Positions 12,006 to 24,100 of a stretch of 64,000 nt of DNA are shown piece by piece. The first letter of the stretch is position 1, and every line of letters begins with the position of its first letter. Below the pieces are notes generated by a model. It had not been told where the DNA came from and did not search any database. It was given only the letters and a program-made list of their open reading frames with translations. The translations under genes and the position numbers were made by a program. Origin of the DNA: Mytilus galloprovincialis (taxonomy: Eukaryota > Mollusca > Bivalvia > Mytilida > Mytilidae); the NCBI RefSeq assembly GCF_965363235.1, contig NC_134851.1:24601847-24665846 (forward strand), read 5' to 3'.

Positions 12006-13023
12006 TTCAAATGATGTGGGTTTTTTTTATCATGGCGTCCTCAGTTCATTTTCGAATTAAGAGTGTGAATGTCCCGCTGAAATCCGAGTCTTGCCTCTCT
12101 TTTGCTAATGAATATGTTGTATTCTTAATTTCCTGGATGGCAATTTGATTCAGAATGGAAGTGAAAAATAATAGTGTGTCTTTATTGTACATCATTAACA
12201 AAAATAAAAATAAAAAAACAGATGAAAAAATATTGCGAAAATAGTTTTAATTTTTTAAAGTTGAAATAATAGCATAGACACGTCATATTATATTAAATTG
12301 TAAATGGTTTTTTTTTTTTTTTGTCTAATTTCCGTTCCTACCTATTACTCAACTTCGCATGAGGTAGTACGCTCGAGGAATAAAGGTGATATTAGGCTTA
12401 AGAATATTTGTTGGCTTCAGGACATAATTTTTAACATAAAATATATAGCTGATCTTCATCTTTGTTGCCGTCGTTATATGAGTATTTTGCATGATAGGTG
12501 TTGCATTATTAGCTGTATATATATATTGTATCGAACTGAATATTTCAAAAGTCAAGCAATGATAATTGGTCAATAAGTTCTCAAAAAAGTCAATAACACA
12601 TATTTAAAAAGTGTCATAACGTAGGTGTGTCTTTCATTATCGGAAAAACATCTCTTGTAAACAAAGTTTTGATTTTAATACGAATCAATATATCATCCGA
12701 CCATATAAGAAGTAATTAAAAAATATAGTTACACGATGTTTCATTATTTTCGTCTTTTATGTACCGTATAAATATATAATTAGTTTTTTTGCGTTTTATT
12801 TTTGACCGTTTTATAGTTTGATCGAACTATCATAAACAAACAAATTCGTATTTGATATATATAGACTCATGTGTCCGGTAGAGTAGACTGGTCTGACAAA
12901 AGATCGATCGAACTTATTTGGGATATACATCTGATAACCTTTCTAGGGTTAAACAATCTATGGAAGGTCTGTAACTGTTTGAAAATTGAGTTATTTCAAG
13001 ATCCTTCGATCATCTTTGATAGT

Positions 13024-13248
13024 GGGTCTCATTGGGGTCTAAGCGTGACGCGGGATTGCCGATATTTTGTAAGCGTGACACGTGAAAGTCGAATAATTGT
13101 GTCGTGAAAACGGGAAATGTGGTCGAGTGGGACCCGGGAAAAGACAAAAAAATGAGAATTGCTTACGTACATAGTGTAAGCGGGATACGGGAATCAGGCT
13201 GACAAAACAGTAAGCGGGATCCGGGATCGGAACCCCCCAATGAGACCC
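13024..13248. mobile_element. 225-bp MITE with GGGTCTCATTGGGG ends
   Basis: The 14-bp left end GGGTCTCATTGGGG is inverted exactly at 13235-13248. The interior carries several direct copies of a gtaagcg(t/g)ga word and cgggatccggga. No coding capacity. Confidence 0.6.
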
Positions 13249-13914
13249 CCTTGATACCGTATTTCCGATGTTCCGAAACCATTCGAAGTCATATACAAGA
13301 CTGAAGTACATGTTTACGTGCACCTGCATAATATCAATGTCAATTTGACGCAGTTCATAAGCATAGCGAAAATGTTATTCGATCAGAAATCGTTCTGATT
13401 AAGAACAACAGAACCAGTTCCGATCCATTTAAATCGATTCAAATGAAAACAGACGAATCGATTGTAATGCGTGTATAATTATATATGCTTTTAATGTGAT
13501 CGTCAGCTTTTCATAAAACAAATGTTGGTCTTAAAAGATCTTAACACTGAAGCATAATGTATATATTCTGCATGTTTTGTCCTTTCAAAATAAAATGTAA
13601 ATCTCTTATACCCTCTCAAATGTTCTATCGGTTAGTTACAAGCCTATCAACCCTTTTTGCATCTTTTTTCTGTTTTGTCTTTATACTCAATAATGTTGGA
13701 ATCTATATATGAATTTTCCTTTACCGCCGTTGATCATGAACAGTTGCTGTTACTTCTACAAAGAAAAGCAAGTGTGCCTTTACATGTATTCTGATTTTAA
13801 CATGCGTTGGTTATGTGCGTTACTATTTAGGTTAGATAAAACTGTCACGCCTATGTACTTTGCCTTAATTGTAAACGTATTTTAAAAGTATGTTGTCGTG
13901 GAATGAATAATAAA

Positions 13915-13990
13915 TTCGTCAGACTTTAAATATTGTACGTCAGATGCGCGTTTCTTCTACGAAAGACGTGTTAGTGACGCTGGAGTAAAA
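13915..13990. repeat. Dispersed repeat fragment ('cagatgcgcgtttcttctacg')
   Basis: Matches a mussel repeat I recall, containing cgcgtttc and agtgacgctg. Only a fragment is present. Confidence 0.35.
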
Positions 13991-14024
13991 AAAAAGTATG
14001 AATGCATGGGTGTTTATGTAACAG

Positions 14025-14835
14025 CCACTATGTTCCGTCAGATACTTTATTCCAGCGGAACGTTTCAACTAGTTATTTCGTTTCGACGGAACTTTCCAAC
14101 TAATTGTTTTATTCCGAGTGCAGTCGAAAAGTTCCGGAAAAAAGTAGCTAGTTGAAAAGTCCCGGAACAATGTGTATCTAGTTGAATAGTTCTTGCGGAA
14201 CAGAACAACTAGTTACATCGTTCCGAATATACCATATTTCGTCCTTTTTGTAGAAAGAGGGGAAGAATGAGTATCAGTATATATAAGAGCAAATCATTAA
14301 TTTACAAGAATACCCAACGCACTGAAAGGGGTTTCTTTGGGGACAAATATGAAAAAAGGGGCATGGAACTTTATTTCAAGTTGGGGAAATAATGAAAATG
14401 TATTTAATTTTTTTTGTTCTGAGGGGGAAGAACAAACTCCCCCAGCAAAATTAAAGTTCTATTTCATAGCTCACATAACACGGAATAAGTTACATCATCA
14501 TGCAAATTTAGTATTCATAGTATCCTCAAGCTTAAGAGAGGGAAGAATACCCCCTCCTCATGAAGGTCTTTCCATCAATTCTCCAAATGGAACTTTGTGA
14601 CTGGTTGATAAGTTCCGTTGGAACTTTTGGGCTAGTTTGTTAGTTCCGGTTTTGACTAATTTGGTAAAAAGAAACTTTCTAACTAGTTGATATGTTCCGT
14701 TAGAACTTTTCAACTAGTCACTTTGTTCCGGTGGAACTTTTAAACCAGAGGAAGAACAAAGTAACTAGTTAATATGTTCCTCCGGAACTTTGCGGCTAGT
14801 TAGTTCTTTCCGCCCGGGACTTTTCAACGTCGGAA
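14025..14835. repeat. Degenerate palindrome-word repeat (GTTCCG..GGAAC / AACTAGTT)
   Basis: Two flanks (14025-14225 and 14585-14835) are built from alternating short palindromes: AACTAGTT, then GTTCCGnnGGAAC, then AACTAGTT, spaced about 20-45 bp. The middle lacks the pattern. No gene. It may be a fold-back type element. Confidence 0.5.
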
Positions 14836-15841
14836 CAAAAGAGCATTTACATTTATTACGGCTGGTAGGCATTAAACTGATTATACATGTCAGAGTGAAC
14901 ATTCACTGTCTTTGTGTTTTTACAAAACCATAGTTTTATAGAATTGTGAGTTGCATGGAGAGTTGTTTCATTGACACGCATACCACATCTTCCTATATCT
15001 ATTAAAGGAGCACTAGCTACGAGATACATAAAAAACATCTGATTTTTTTTGTTCAATCATTAATGAAAGTGAAATAATAATTAACTATGTAAGCAGCAAG
15101 TAGGGTTCAATTTTTTTTCAAAATAAGCGAAGAAACATCGATGGTGAGTAATGCAGTGAATAATTCAACCTCATTGAATCCGTATTCATGTGATTTCAAT
15201 TTACCCCTTAGCTACAGATGGATTATGTATGATTGATGCGTGTTAGGCTATTAAAAGAAAAGCATGTCGACAATGAAAGTGAAACAACGATAAATCATTT
15301 AATTGACTGATTCGATTCACAAAAAAAATCATTCTTACTCAGGTAAAATCGAAAATTAACTTATTTTTGTACCCTTAAAATTGAAATCAAACAGACATAG
15401 AAAAGGCCATTTGTACGAGTTCCATATATCAATTTATGTTTATGTTTATGTTTGTGTCGTTATGTGACCATTGGTTGTTTTCGGTGTCATATCTCAATAG
15501 TTAATTAGATGACGTCTAGACTAAATTGAAATACACACGTAACGAAGATTCATATTATCGATCCCATGCCCTGTAAATTGTTTATAATTTGAATAAATGT
15601 TGTACATTGTTATAATTACATTAGGTGTATGTTTCATTATAATACGTTATTCTGATTGGCTAACTAGCAATCTCGTGATATTCCTTAATCAATTGCATTA
15701 CACAATGCAATTTTTCATTCATGATGATACGAGGTCCCACAATAAAGTGCACAGGTAAATGAAATAAAAACTTGATAAAAGGCGTGCTATAGGTAAAAAT
15801 GTAATTATAAGTATTGAATGCTTTTTTTTTGTAACTTTATA

Positions 15842-17174
15842 GGGTTGTAAAAGCGTTGACCGTGTTCACATTTGTATTATGAAGCGCTTCCGCGCTTCAT
15901 ACAAAATGTGTGAGCCAAAATTTGTTCCTGTGAAAATAGTTCCAGTGGAACTAATTTCACAGGAAATATGTTCTGTGAAAACTTTTTTCACAGACAATTT
16001 CTATATAATTTGTTCCATCTCTATGAAATAAGTTCCACACTTTACCTGGTGAAATAAGTTCTGGGTCGGTGAAATTTGTTCCCTACCTAGTGAAATAAGT
16101 TCCATGTTTGTGAGATTTGTTCCTCACCTGATGAAATAAGTTCTGGATTTGTGAGATTTGTTCCTCACCTGGTGAAATAAGTTCCTCACCTGGTGAAATA
16201 AGTTCCTTTTCTATGAAATATGTTCCACTGGTTTTAAACGAGTTATCATACATATACTGAGCACTTGTCATCAGTGAGTTTAAAGTCATTATAAAAAAAA
16301 ATGTATTATATTTATAATGTAATAAATAATAAGTGTAAACATTCAATTTGGATCCTGTGGTTAGTAAATCAAAAGAATAACATTTTCAATTAATAATACT
16401 AAAAATGACACTTATGAACAAGGAAAGAGTAGAATAAGAAATAATAATAAAAGTCATACCGAAAAAAAAAGTATTATAGTTAAAGATGAACATTTGTACT
16501 AATTAAGTAATTTGAAAAGGACAATGTAACTAATCAATTATATTAAATTGCATAAAGAAACAAAAGACACACTCTTTTAAAACTGCGCAATGACCATAGC
16601 TAAGTACATGTATGATTAGAACACCCATGACAGATCAACAGGAAATAAGGAGGTCGAATACCACATAAACGATCAAACATTGATACAAATTATGATACAT
16701 TATAATCGCTTTTATTTCTTATCTTCATCCTACAGTCATGCCTTCAATTGTAAATGTACCCCATGCAAGCATAGTACAACTATTAAGTGTAACAAGAAAA
16801 CATTTTGCTTCGTAATATGTTAAAGGTACTTATTTTCTGTGAAATAGATTCAAGCAGAACATTTTCAATTTTTCATTGATTCCTGTAAAATACTTTCGTT
16901 CAAAACTAATATCACAGGAATTTATTTCACTTTTTTCCCCCCAAATTTTAATATTGGAACAAAACTCATGGAGCTGTGATTTTTGTTCCGGAACTTATTT
17001 CATTTTTGGTTAAAAAATTAGTTCCGGAACAAATTTTATAGTGCTGGAACAAATTTTCTGTAATATAAGTTCCCATGGAACATATTTCCTATTATATTTG
17101 TTCCGACGGAACAAATGTCACGCCGGAACAAATTTTTTGTTACAAATGTACTTCAGTCAACGCTTTTACACCCC
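15842..17174. mobile_element. 1.3-kb element with inverted ends and internal GTTCC/GGAAC arrays
   Basis: The left end GGGTTGTAAAAGCGTTGAC matches the right end's complement GGGGTGTAAAAGCGTTGAC, with similarity running on through a CATTTGTA word. Inside the left part is a 20-27 bp tandem repeat (tgaaataagttcctcacctg, 16020-16230), and inside the right part are many GTTCCGGAAC-type words. No transposase seen; non-autonomous. Confidence 0.55.
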
Positions 17175-18730
17175 AATAAATTAACAAAAAAGAGCATTCA
17201 ATTCTTAAAATAAATCTAATATGAGAATTAGATTCAAATCGGTGAACATGAATTTGACAGCTAGTGCTTTAAGAAAAAGATATTCCTAACATCAATTTGT
17301 TTTGAGTTTTAGGGTGTTTTAACGGCATTATCATGTCACGATAACATTAAACTACAACATGTTCCGAGGCCATCGGCTCTATACATAGCAGTCAAGGCAA
17401 TCGGAAATGCATACCCCATAAAACTGTCGTATATCTACCAATTATAACACAAAAATGTATGTCTTTATTCGACTATATCCGGCTACCTATGCTCAACTGT
17501 TGACCTTAGAATAACCGTTGCACTTTTAAAAATTCGACTAAAATTCTATTGTCGTTTGGAATCTCTTAGCTTATTTCGACCAGATGCCAGAAATATCTGA
17601 TACACTGTAGGATAAACAAACACACAGTAATACGTACAGTAAAATATAATTCAAAAGAAGTTCGAGTTAGAGGTCAAGGCAATATGGGTTATACCATTTG
17701 CATCTTCGCGAGGCAAGGGTTGCAATCCAGATGAGATTATTCAACAGTTTGAAGTGGAAAAATTGACAATAAAAAGATGTGATTGAAGCTAGCAACTATG
17801 TGTCATCGTCAGCTTCCAACAATCGAGACAAAATCCCTACAGTATAATAAGCCATAAAAGGCCATGAAGAACTACAAAATATCACTTGTATAAAAATGCA
17901 AACGAGATAATTAATACGACCTGATTGTAATAAAGAATACAAGAATAACAAATACGATTTACATATACAAATATATCAGATATGCATAAAGAGTTATTTT
18001 GGTTAACTTTTATTTCATTTTCATACTGAAAAGGCACACATTTTACTATTTTTTAAAGATTATCGCAGTAACAGTACGTGTTGTATCTAACAGTTGTTAG
18101 ATTGCATAAGCTTCGCCTATATACGAGTCTAAGAGGATATTTCTTTCCCAGTAGTTTTGTTCGATTCTAATACTAAACGGAAGGCATACTTTTATAACGA
18201 TTAAAATTTGCATTCTTCAAAAAATTTACATATACTTGATGTCACTGTGCAAGGCTTTTATGATAATCGCTGATTTTTGCTTATAAGGCTTATAAGACAT
18301 CTTGAATCTTCAAAGATTTAATGTTGATATTGGAATAGGAAAGTTAAGCTAATCTCTACTCTATATCATAGATTTTATTGTTCAGAATATATAGTTTTGC
18401 GATAAAAATCCGAGGGCAAAATTATTTTTTTCCGGATTCATGGCGTATCTTTTTCGATTTTGTTTTGTAAATTATGATCATTTAGACACTTCCTGTTTAC
18501 ATTTTTATGAAAAAGAAAAGTAGGTTTTTACCAAAACAACTTTATTTCTCTAGTATTACTCTACTCCATTGAGGTGTCAATTGAATTCGAAACAGGTTTA
18601 GTTTTATGAGTAGAAATTTAAATTAGAAAAAGAGAAATAGGGTTGAATATAAAAGATTCAAATGGTAAAAAATGAACAAAATGAAACAGGATACAAAAAT
18701 GTCAAAATACAATTTATTGCAAACATATTC
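17175..18730. other. Intergenic, nothing recognised
   Basis: AT-rich sequence with no exon, inverted-repeat element or tandem array that I can support. Confidence 0.4.
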
Positions 18731-18931
18731 GAGGGGGGATAGGACCTTTATTGGGACTCCGGGATCGGGTGTTTTTAAGCTCAGGATTTCGGGATTGACC
18801 CTTTCGGGATCTGGGAATCCTTTTTTTTGGATTTCGGGATGTCGGGATTTGCTTTATTTAAATTCGGGACCTCAGGATTTCGTTTTTTCAAGTCTGGGAT
18901 TTCGGGATCAAGACCCCTCCTATCCCCCCTC
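18731..18931. mobile_element. 201-bp MITE, copy 1, with 6-bp target duplication ATATTC
   Basis: The ends GAGGGGGGATAGGA and TCCTATCCCCCCTC are exact inverted repeats. The element is flanked by ATATTC on both sides (18725-18730 and 18932-18937). A second copy of identical length lies at 50927-51127. The interior is rich in GGGAT words. Confidence 0.75.
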
Positions 18932-19539
18932 ATATTCATATACATTTTATACAAATATCTATTTCACAGAAGCCACAAGCTCTACTGAGTTTTTTACACT
19001 GAAAATGATCAACATAAAAATAAGACATGACATTTACACACATCATTATAATGAATGCAGGACAACTCGGCCCTGGAACAAGTTGGACTGAGTTCACAAC
19101 TTGGACAGTCATTCAGTCAACTCAGAACGTCTATAAGGACAGCTCAGACAAAGTATTTAACCTGATATTAACCTGTGTTAAAAGAGGATTTGCACTATAT
19201 AGTATTGAATACATATAAATGATCAAATATGATATTTTACATGGCATTCTCATTGCTGTACATGTATTTGCAAAACAGAAAAACAAATATTGTAATATAT
19301 GTGAATACAATATTTTAAAAAATCTTTATTAATTTATTACATGTATTATAAAACTTGTATCCCTGACTGTCATACATATTATAATTGAAGCAAAAAATAG
19401 TCGGTTGATCATGAGTTTGCTTAACTTTAATATTTGAATTCTTCATTTATTATTTTAAAGTCATCTTTGACCTTGAAAAATGACAGCTAATAGTTCTATA
19501 ATGAAGTATCTATAACCATAAGAGTTTGTGCTATAAACT

Positions 19540-19860
19540 CAGGGTTCTCACTTAGGCGTGTCCATGAGTCCTGGACTCATCAAAATCTGTTTAGACTGAC
19601 CATTTTCAAAACTGGTGAGTTCACAGATGCATCAAGATTGAAATATTTTGTATAAACTGAACACAGTTAAACACAAATATAATCATTTTAAAGCAAAAGT
19701 TTAAAAGTGATCAGAATTTAATGGCATTTCATTGCTCTGTTAGGAAATAGAGACTTAAAACATAACATTATATATTGCAATAACATATTTTCTTTTTGCT
19801 GTTGGACTCATCAATAGCTAAAAACGGACTCGCCTTCAAAAATCCTTAGCGAGAACCCTG
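19540..19860. mobile_element. hAT-like MITE with CAGGGTTCTC ends
   Basis: The left end CAGGGTTCTCACTTAGG pairs with the right end's complement CAGGGTTCTCGCTAAGG. CAGGG ends are typical of hAT elements. The flanks ATAAACT and ATTAACT look like a decayed target duplication. Confidence 0.6.
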
Positions 19861-20277
19861 ATTAACTTGTTATATTTTACGTCAAGTACATTGTACCCTT
19901 TTCATGCTTTTGGTGAAGATTCTTATTTCTAATTCTTCATTCACCAATGTTCACATTAGGAATCTATATTTTAAATAAATCTTAGTGCTCAAGTCATACA
20001 TGTATGTATCTTACATTGTATGTGAATGACATACCATGATTTAGTGTACATATAGGTTTTACTTAGTGCTAAATTTTATATATATCATGTATATTGTTGT
20101 CTTAGTTTTGTTTTGAAATTGGAGTACTAAAAACTTTGTTAAAGACTTCTCACTAGACACAGACTTTTTCAGTAAATCATTTATTTTGCAAAACTGTAAT
20201 TTTAAACTGAGTCTGAATTGTCATTAAAGACAACCCCAGTAGACTTATTGATGGTCTGACTTGTCTTCATAGACTAG

Positions 20278-20425
20278 TCCAAGTTGTCTTAGTTGGAGAT
20301 GGTCTTAGTTGTCTTAGTTGGAGACGGTCCAAGTTGTCTAAGTTGGAGACGGTCTAAGTTGTCTTAGTTGGAGACGGTCCAAGTTGTCTTACATTTTGTA
20401 GTTGGAGATGGTCTAAGTTGTCTTC
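20278..20425. repeat. 25-bp tandem repeat upstream of STX17
   Basis: About six units of gtcttagttggagacggtcc-aagtt, with unit starts at 20286, 20311, 20336 and 20361 exactly 25 apart. GTCTnnnnnnnnAGAC makes each unit partly palindromic. Confidence 0.7.
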
Positions 20426-20960
20426 AGACTGGCTTGTCTTGCACCCATATAATCATGATGATTTGTACTTCATAAGCATGCACATGTGCAGTGTATCCCA
20501 AACTCTGTCTGACCGACAAAATGTCAGACAAAAAATTATTCGGTCAGACAGAAATTTTAAGATTTTTTAGTTGAATATAAAAGTAGAAAAGTTCAAAGTT
20601 CTCTTTTAGTCAGACAAACCCTAAAACAGTTTGGCATGTGACATTTTGATACAATAAATGTGGCCAAGGTTTACAACAAACATATATATTCAACAAAGTA
20701 CACATTTATTGCAGACTTGTGCAAAATCATTAATTTAAGTATCCATAAACCTGCTAATTTTTTTCACAATAAATGAAATAAGTATTCTGAACATAACTGA
20801 ATCCACAATAGTTTATTATCATGAATATTGTCATGTTTTCTGCTCTAGAAGAGAAATACAAAATACAAAATTACTCAATATATGTTATTTTTAAAACATG
20901 TGTTATACATGTTATATATATATAAATGTTACATAGTACATGTTACGTTATTTCAGTTTT

Positions 20961-21131
20961 ATGAATATAACCAACATGGGAAGTTTTGAGAAAAACACGA
21001 GCTGGACAAGCAGAGATACAGAGATCCCGAAGTTTCCTATTCAAAGGTTGGAACCGTCCATACAGAAGTTTCTTAAAGTGATTGAAATGGACTTGGACAG
21101 GTTACATAAACACAGGCTTAATATTGAAAAG
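20961..21131 (+). CDS. STX17: STX17 coding exon 1
   Basis: Acceptor tttcag ends at 20956, four bases before the first ATG. Encodes residues 1-57 through RLEPSIQKF and LNIEK, and ends in phase 0 at AAG|gtaatt. Confidence 0.9.
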
Positions 21132-24100
21132 GTAATTTTATGACTGTGTATGACACATATATTGAATTAGGGACAAATTAGAAGTTCTCAAATCTGGTAA
21201 TAAAGTATAAAAACATGCCTTTTTTAAGGGGAGTTAGTTACATCTTCAAGTATATAAACATGACTTATAAGTACATACAAGGTACTTATGTGTTGCCCCT
21301 GAAAAAAAAATATTATTGCTATACATGCTATATATGTTACCTTTTTATTGGTTTGAGTTTCTTATAACATTTCATGAATTTATCTTTGGAATCATGGAAG
21401 GCCGTAATGAAACCCATAGTTGATAATTTCTAGGACATTTCAAATGTCATTTGGTCTCTGGTGGAGAGCTGTCTCATTGGCAATCATACCACATCTTTTT
21501 AATTTAATATAGAGCATAACATGTCTAAAAAAAAAATAATAAAAAAAAAAATACATGTAGTTTTCTGAACTGTAGTTGAGAAAAAAAAATTGTCATAGAA
21601 GATATTATACATCTTGTATGACAATTTTTTTTTTCTCAACTACAGTTCAGAAAACTACATGTATTTTTTTAATTTTTTTATTTTTTTTTAACTACAATGT
21701 ACATGTATCAGACAGATCTGGACTACATCCAAACTCACCAAACTAATCAGTATTAACTTTTTTTTTCTTACTTTACAGTACAGCAGACTACAGGACTGGA
21801 CTAATCTAAACAAAGAACAGATAAACACAACTCGTACAGTTCAACAAATAGTGAGAAATATAAAGGAAATAGAAAAAACACGCAGACAAGTCCAGGACAG
21901 TGACTTGCACAAGTTTGATGAAAAAATTGAAGATATGAAAAACACTGCTATAAGATCAATAAAAGAATTTGCAGAAATAGAAAGTACGGAAGCAGAGACT
22001 CAGCCAGAATCTCAACAGCATGAAGATAATGACGAAGAAGATGGTACATTGTATTTAAGGAAGCTGGCTTGTCATGTTTTAGATTTTTTGTCAGATTTTC
22101 GGAATCCTCTGGTTTTATCCATTTGAATGCCTTGAAAAAATTTCCCCGGTGACCTCCATTTTTCTTTTTGTAAATCTTTTACATGTATAATGATAAGCCA
22201 TCTGTAAAAGTCTTATAAAATTTAATTACTTTTTTACAGTTTTTGAGAACTTCAACTTGTCAATGATAAAGCTATGAAAAGTCAAGAGAGAATATTTTCC
22301 CGCCATAATTTCAATGGCTAATATCTTGAAAACAATCACGGTGACCTATATATATTTTTTGATCTTTGAATTCCTTTATTAATCCCCTATCTATATAAAC
22401 TAGTGTTTTGTAAAGTTAATTACTTTGAAACTGAGAAGCAAACTCCCTTAATTATAATCAAACTAAAATAGTAGGATTGTATAAAAGAGATACCAAAGTG
22501 ATAATCAAACTAATAAGTGGAAAATAAACTGGTAATGTAATGTAGAAAAAAGGAAAAACGATCGAAAGACAAACAAATACACACATAACTCAACATAGTT
22601 TAGTATGGCGTTCATAAACCGCGCGCCTGTCCCAAGTCAGCAGCCTCTGGCCCTGGTTAGTCTTGTATTATTTTAACTTTTAGTTTCTTGTGTACAATTT
22701 GTAGTTTAGTATGGCGTTCATTATCACTGAACTAATATATATTTGTTTAGGGGCCAGCTGAAGGACACCTCCGTGTGCGAGAATTTCTCGCTACATTGAA
22801 GACCTGTTGGTGACCTTCTGCTGTTGTCTGCTCTATGGTCGGGTTGTTGTCTCTTTGGCACATTCCCCATTTCCATTCTCAATTTTATTTGTTCTGTATA
22901 TGATTTAGCACTGTAGATATACATGATGTCTTAACAGTTTATTTTCATGTAGCAAATAAATTTCTTGAGAAATTACATTTAAATATACATGTATTGAAGA
23001 CATCATGAAAATAAAATAGAATATTTAAAGACAACTATCTACGAAGGATGTAATCATTTACAGTTCTCTGTTCATACAGCCTTCAAACAATTAGAAAAAC
23101 ATATGATATTGAACAAGTAAAGACCACAGCATTTTGTGTAACATTACCCATCTTTTATATTGACAGCAAACCTCAGCCATCCACTCATGCCAGGTAAACA
23201 TTCAGATGACCCTGCTAGAAAAGCCTCCGTAGCACTAGGAATTGAGCAGTTACAGATTAATCCTAAAATCATTGAAGACACAGAAGCAATGGAGTCATGG
23301 GAAAATTTACATCAAGTAAATTTTTATAGTAAAAAAAGAAAAACAGCATATAATATTTACAAACAATTAATATAAAAAGGCAGATATTATAAACTCCTTA
23401 AGAGTCACTCATTAAGGTTTATGAACCCTTTTGTAGGCATTTTTGTACGAATTTTTCAGAATTCAATTGTATCAAAACTACAGATATAACGAATAATAGA
23501 AATAGGCCATTTTGTACATACACCAAGGGGAAACTTGATGCAAAGCATTAGTATTTACTGATTCATTTCATTTAATAGAATAAGAGTACTTTGTGGCAAA
23601 TAAACCAAGATTTTTATAGAAAATCCACAGTCTTTAATACAGAGATTTTTGTTATAAAATTTGAAACATAGATTATTCACTTGGCTTTTCTATGATGGGC
23701 TAGTGTTTATTTTTTGCAAAAAGTTCTAACCAACCTGTAAATTCCAAAATACCTTGTGCTGAGTCACTAAAGTCGAGGTGTACTTGATTTGGTCAATATC
23801 TTTATTTGTTTTAACCAATAACTACATTAATAAACTTGTTTTAAGGAAATCAATGCTAGCACTGCATGCAATAATCCTATATCTATCAATCATCAATTTG
23901 CCAAATATGAGAGTACAAGGATAAAGGTTGTGGATTTTCTATAAAATTTCCATATGATTAGCATTGAACCAGCACAAGGGTACATAATCCTTAACCATTG
24001 AAAATGAGCAAAAATCAACACTTTGATCATAGTATGTATACTGTCTACTGTAGATCATAGCATGTATACTGCCTACTGTAGATCATAGCATGTATACTGT

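Noticed and set aside
18672-19091. 139-codon frame overlapping the 201-bp MITE
   Set aside because: The frame depends on the MITE sequence (GGGAT words); no homology and no splice sites matching STX17.
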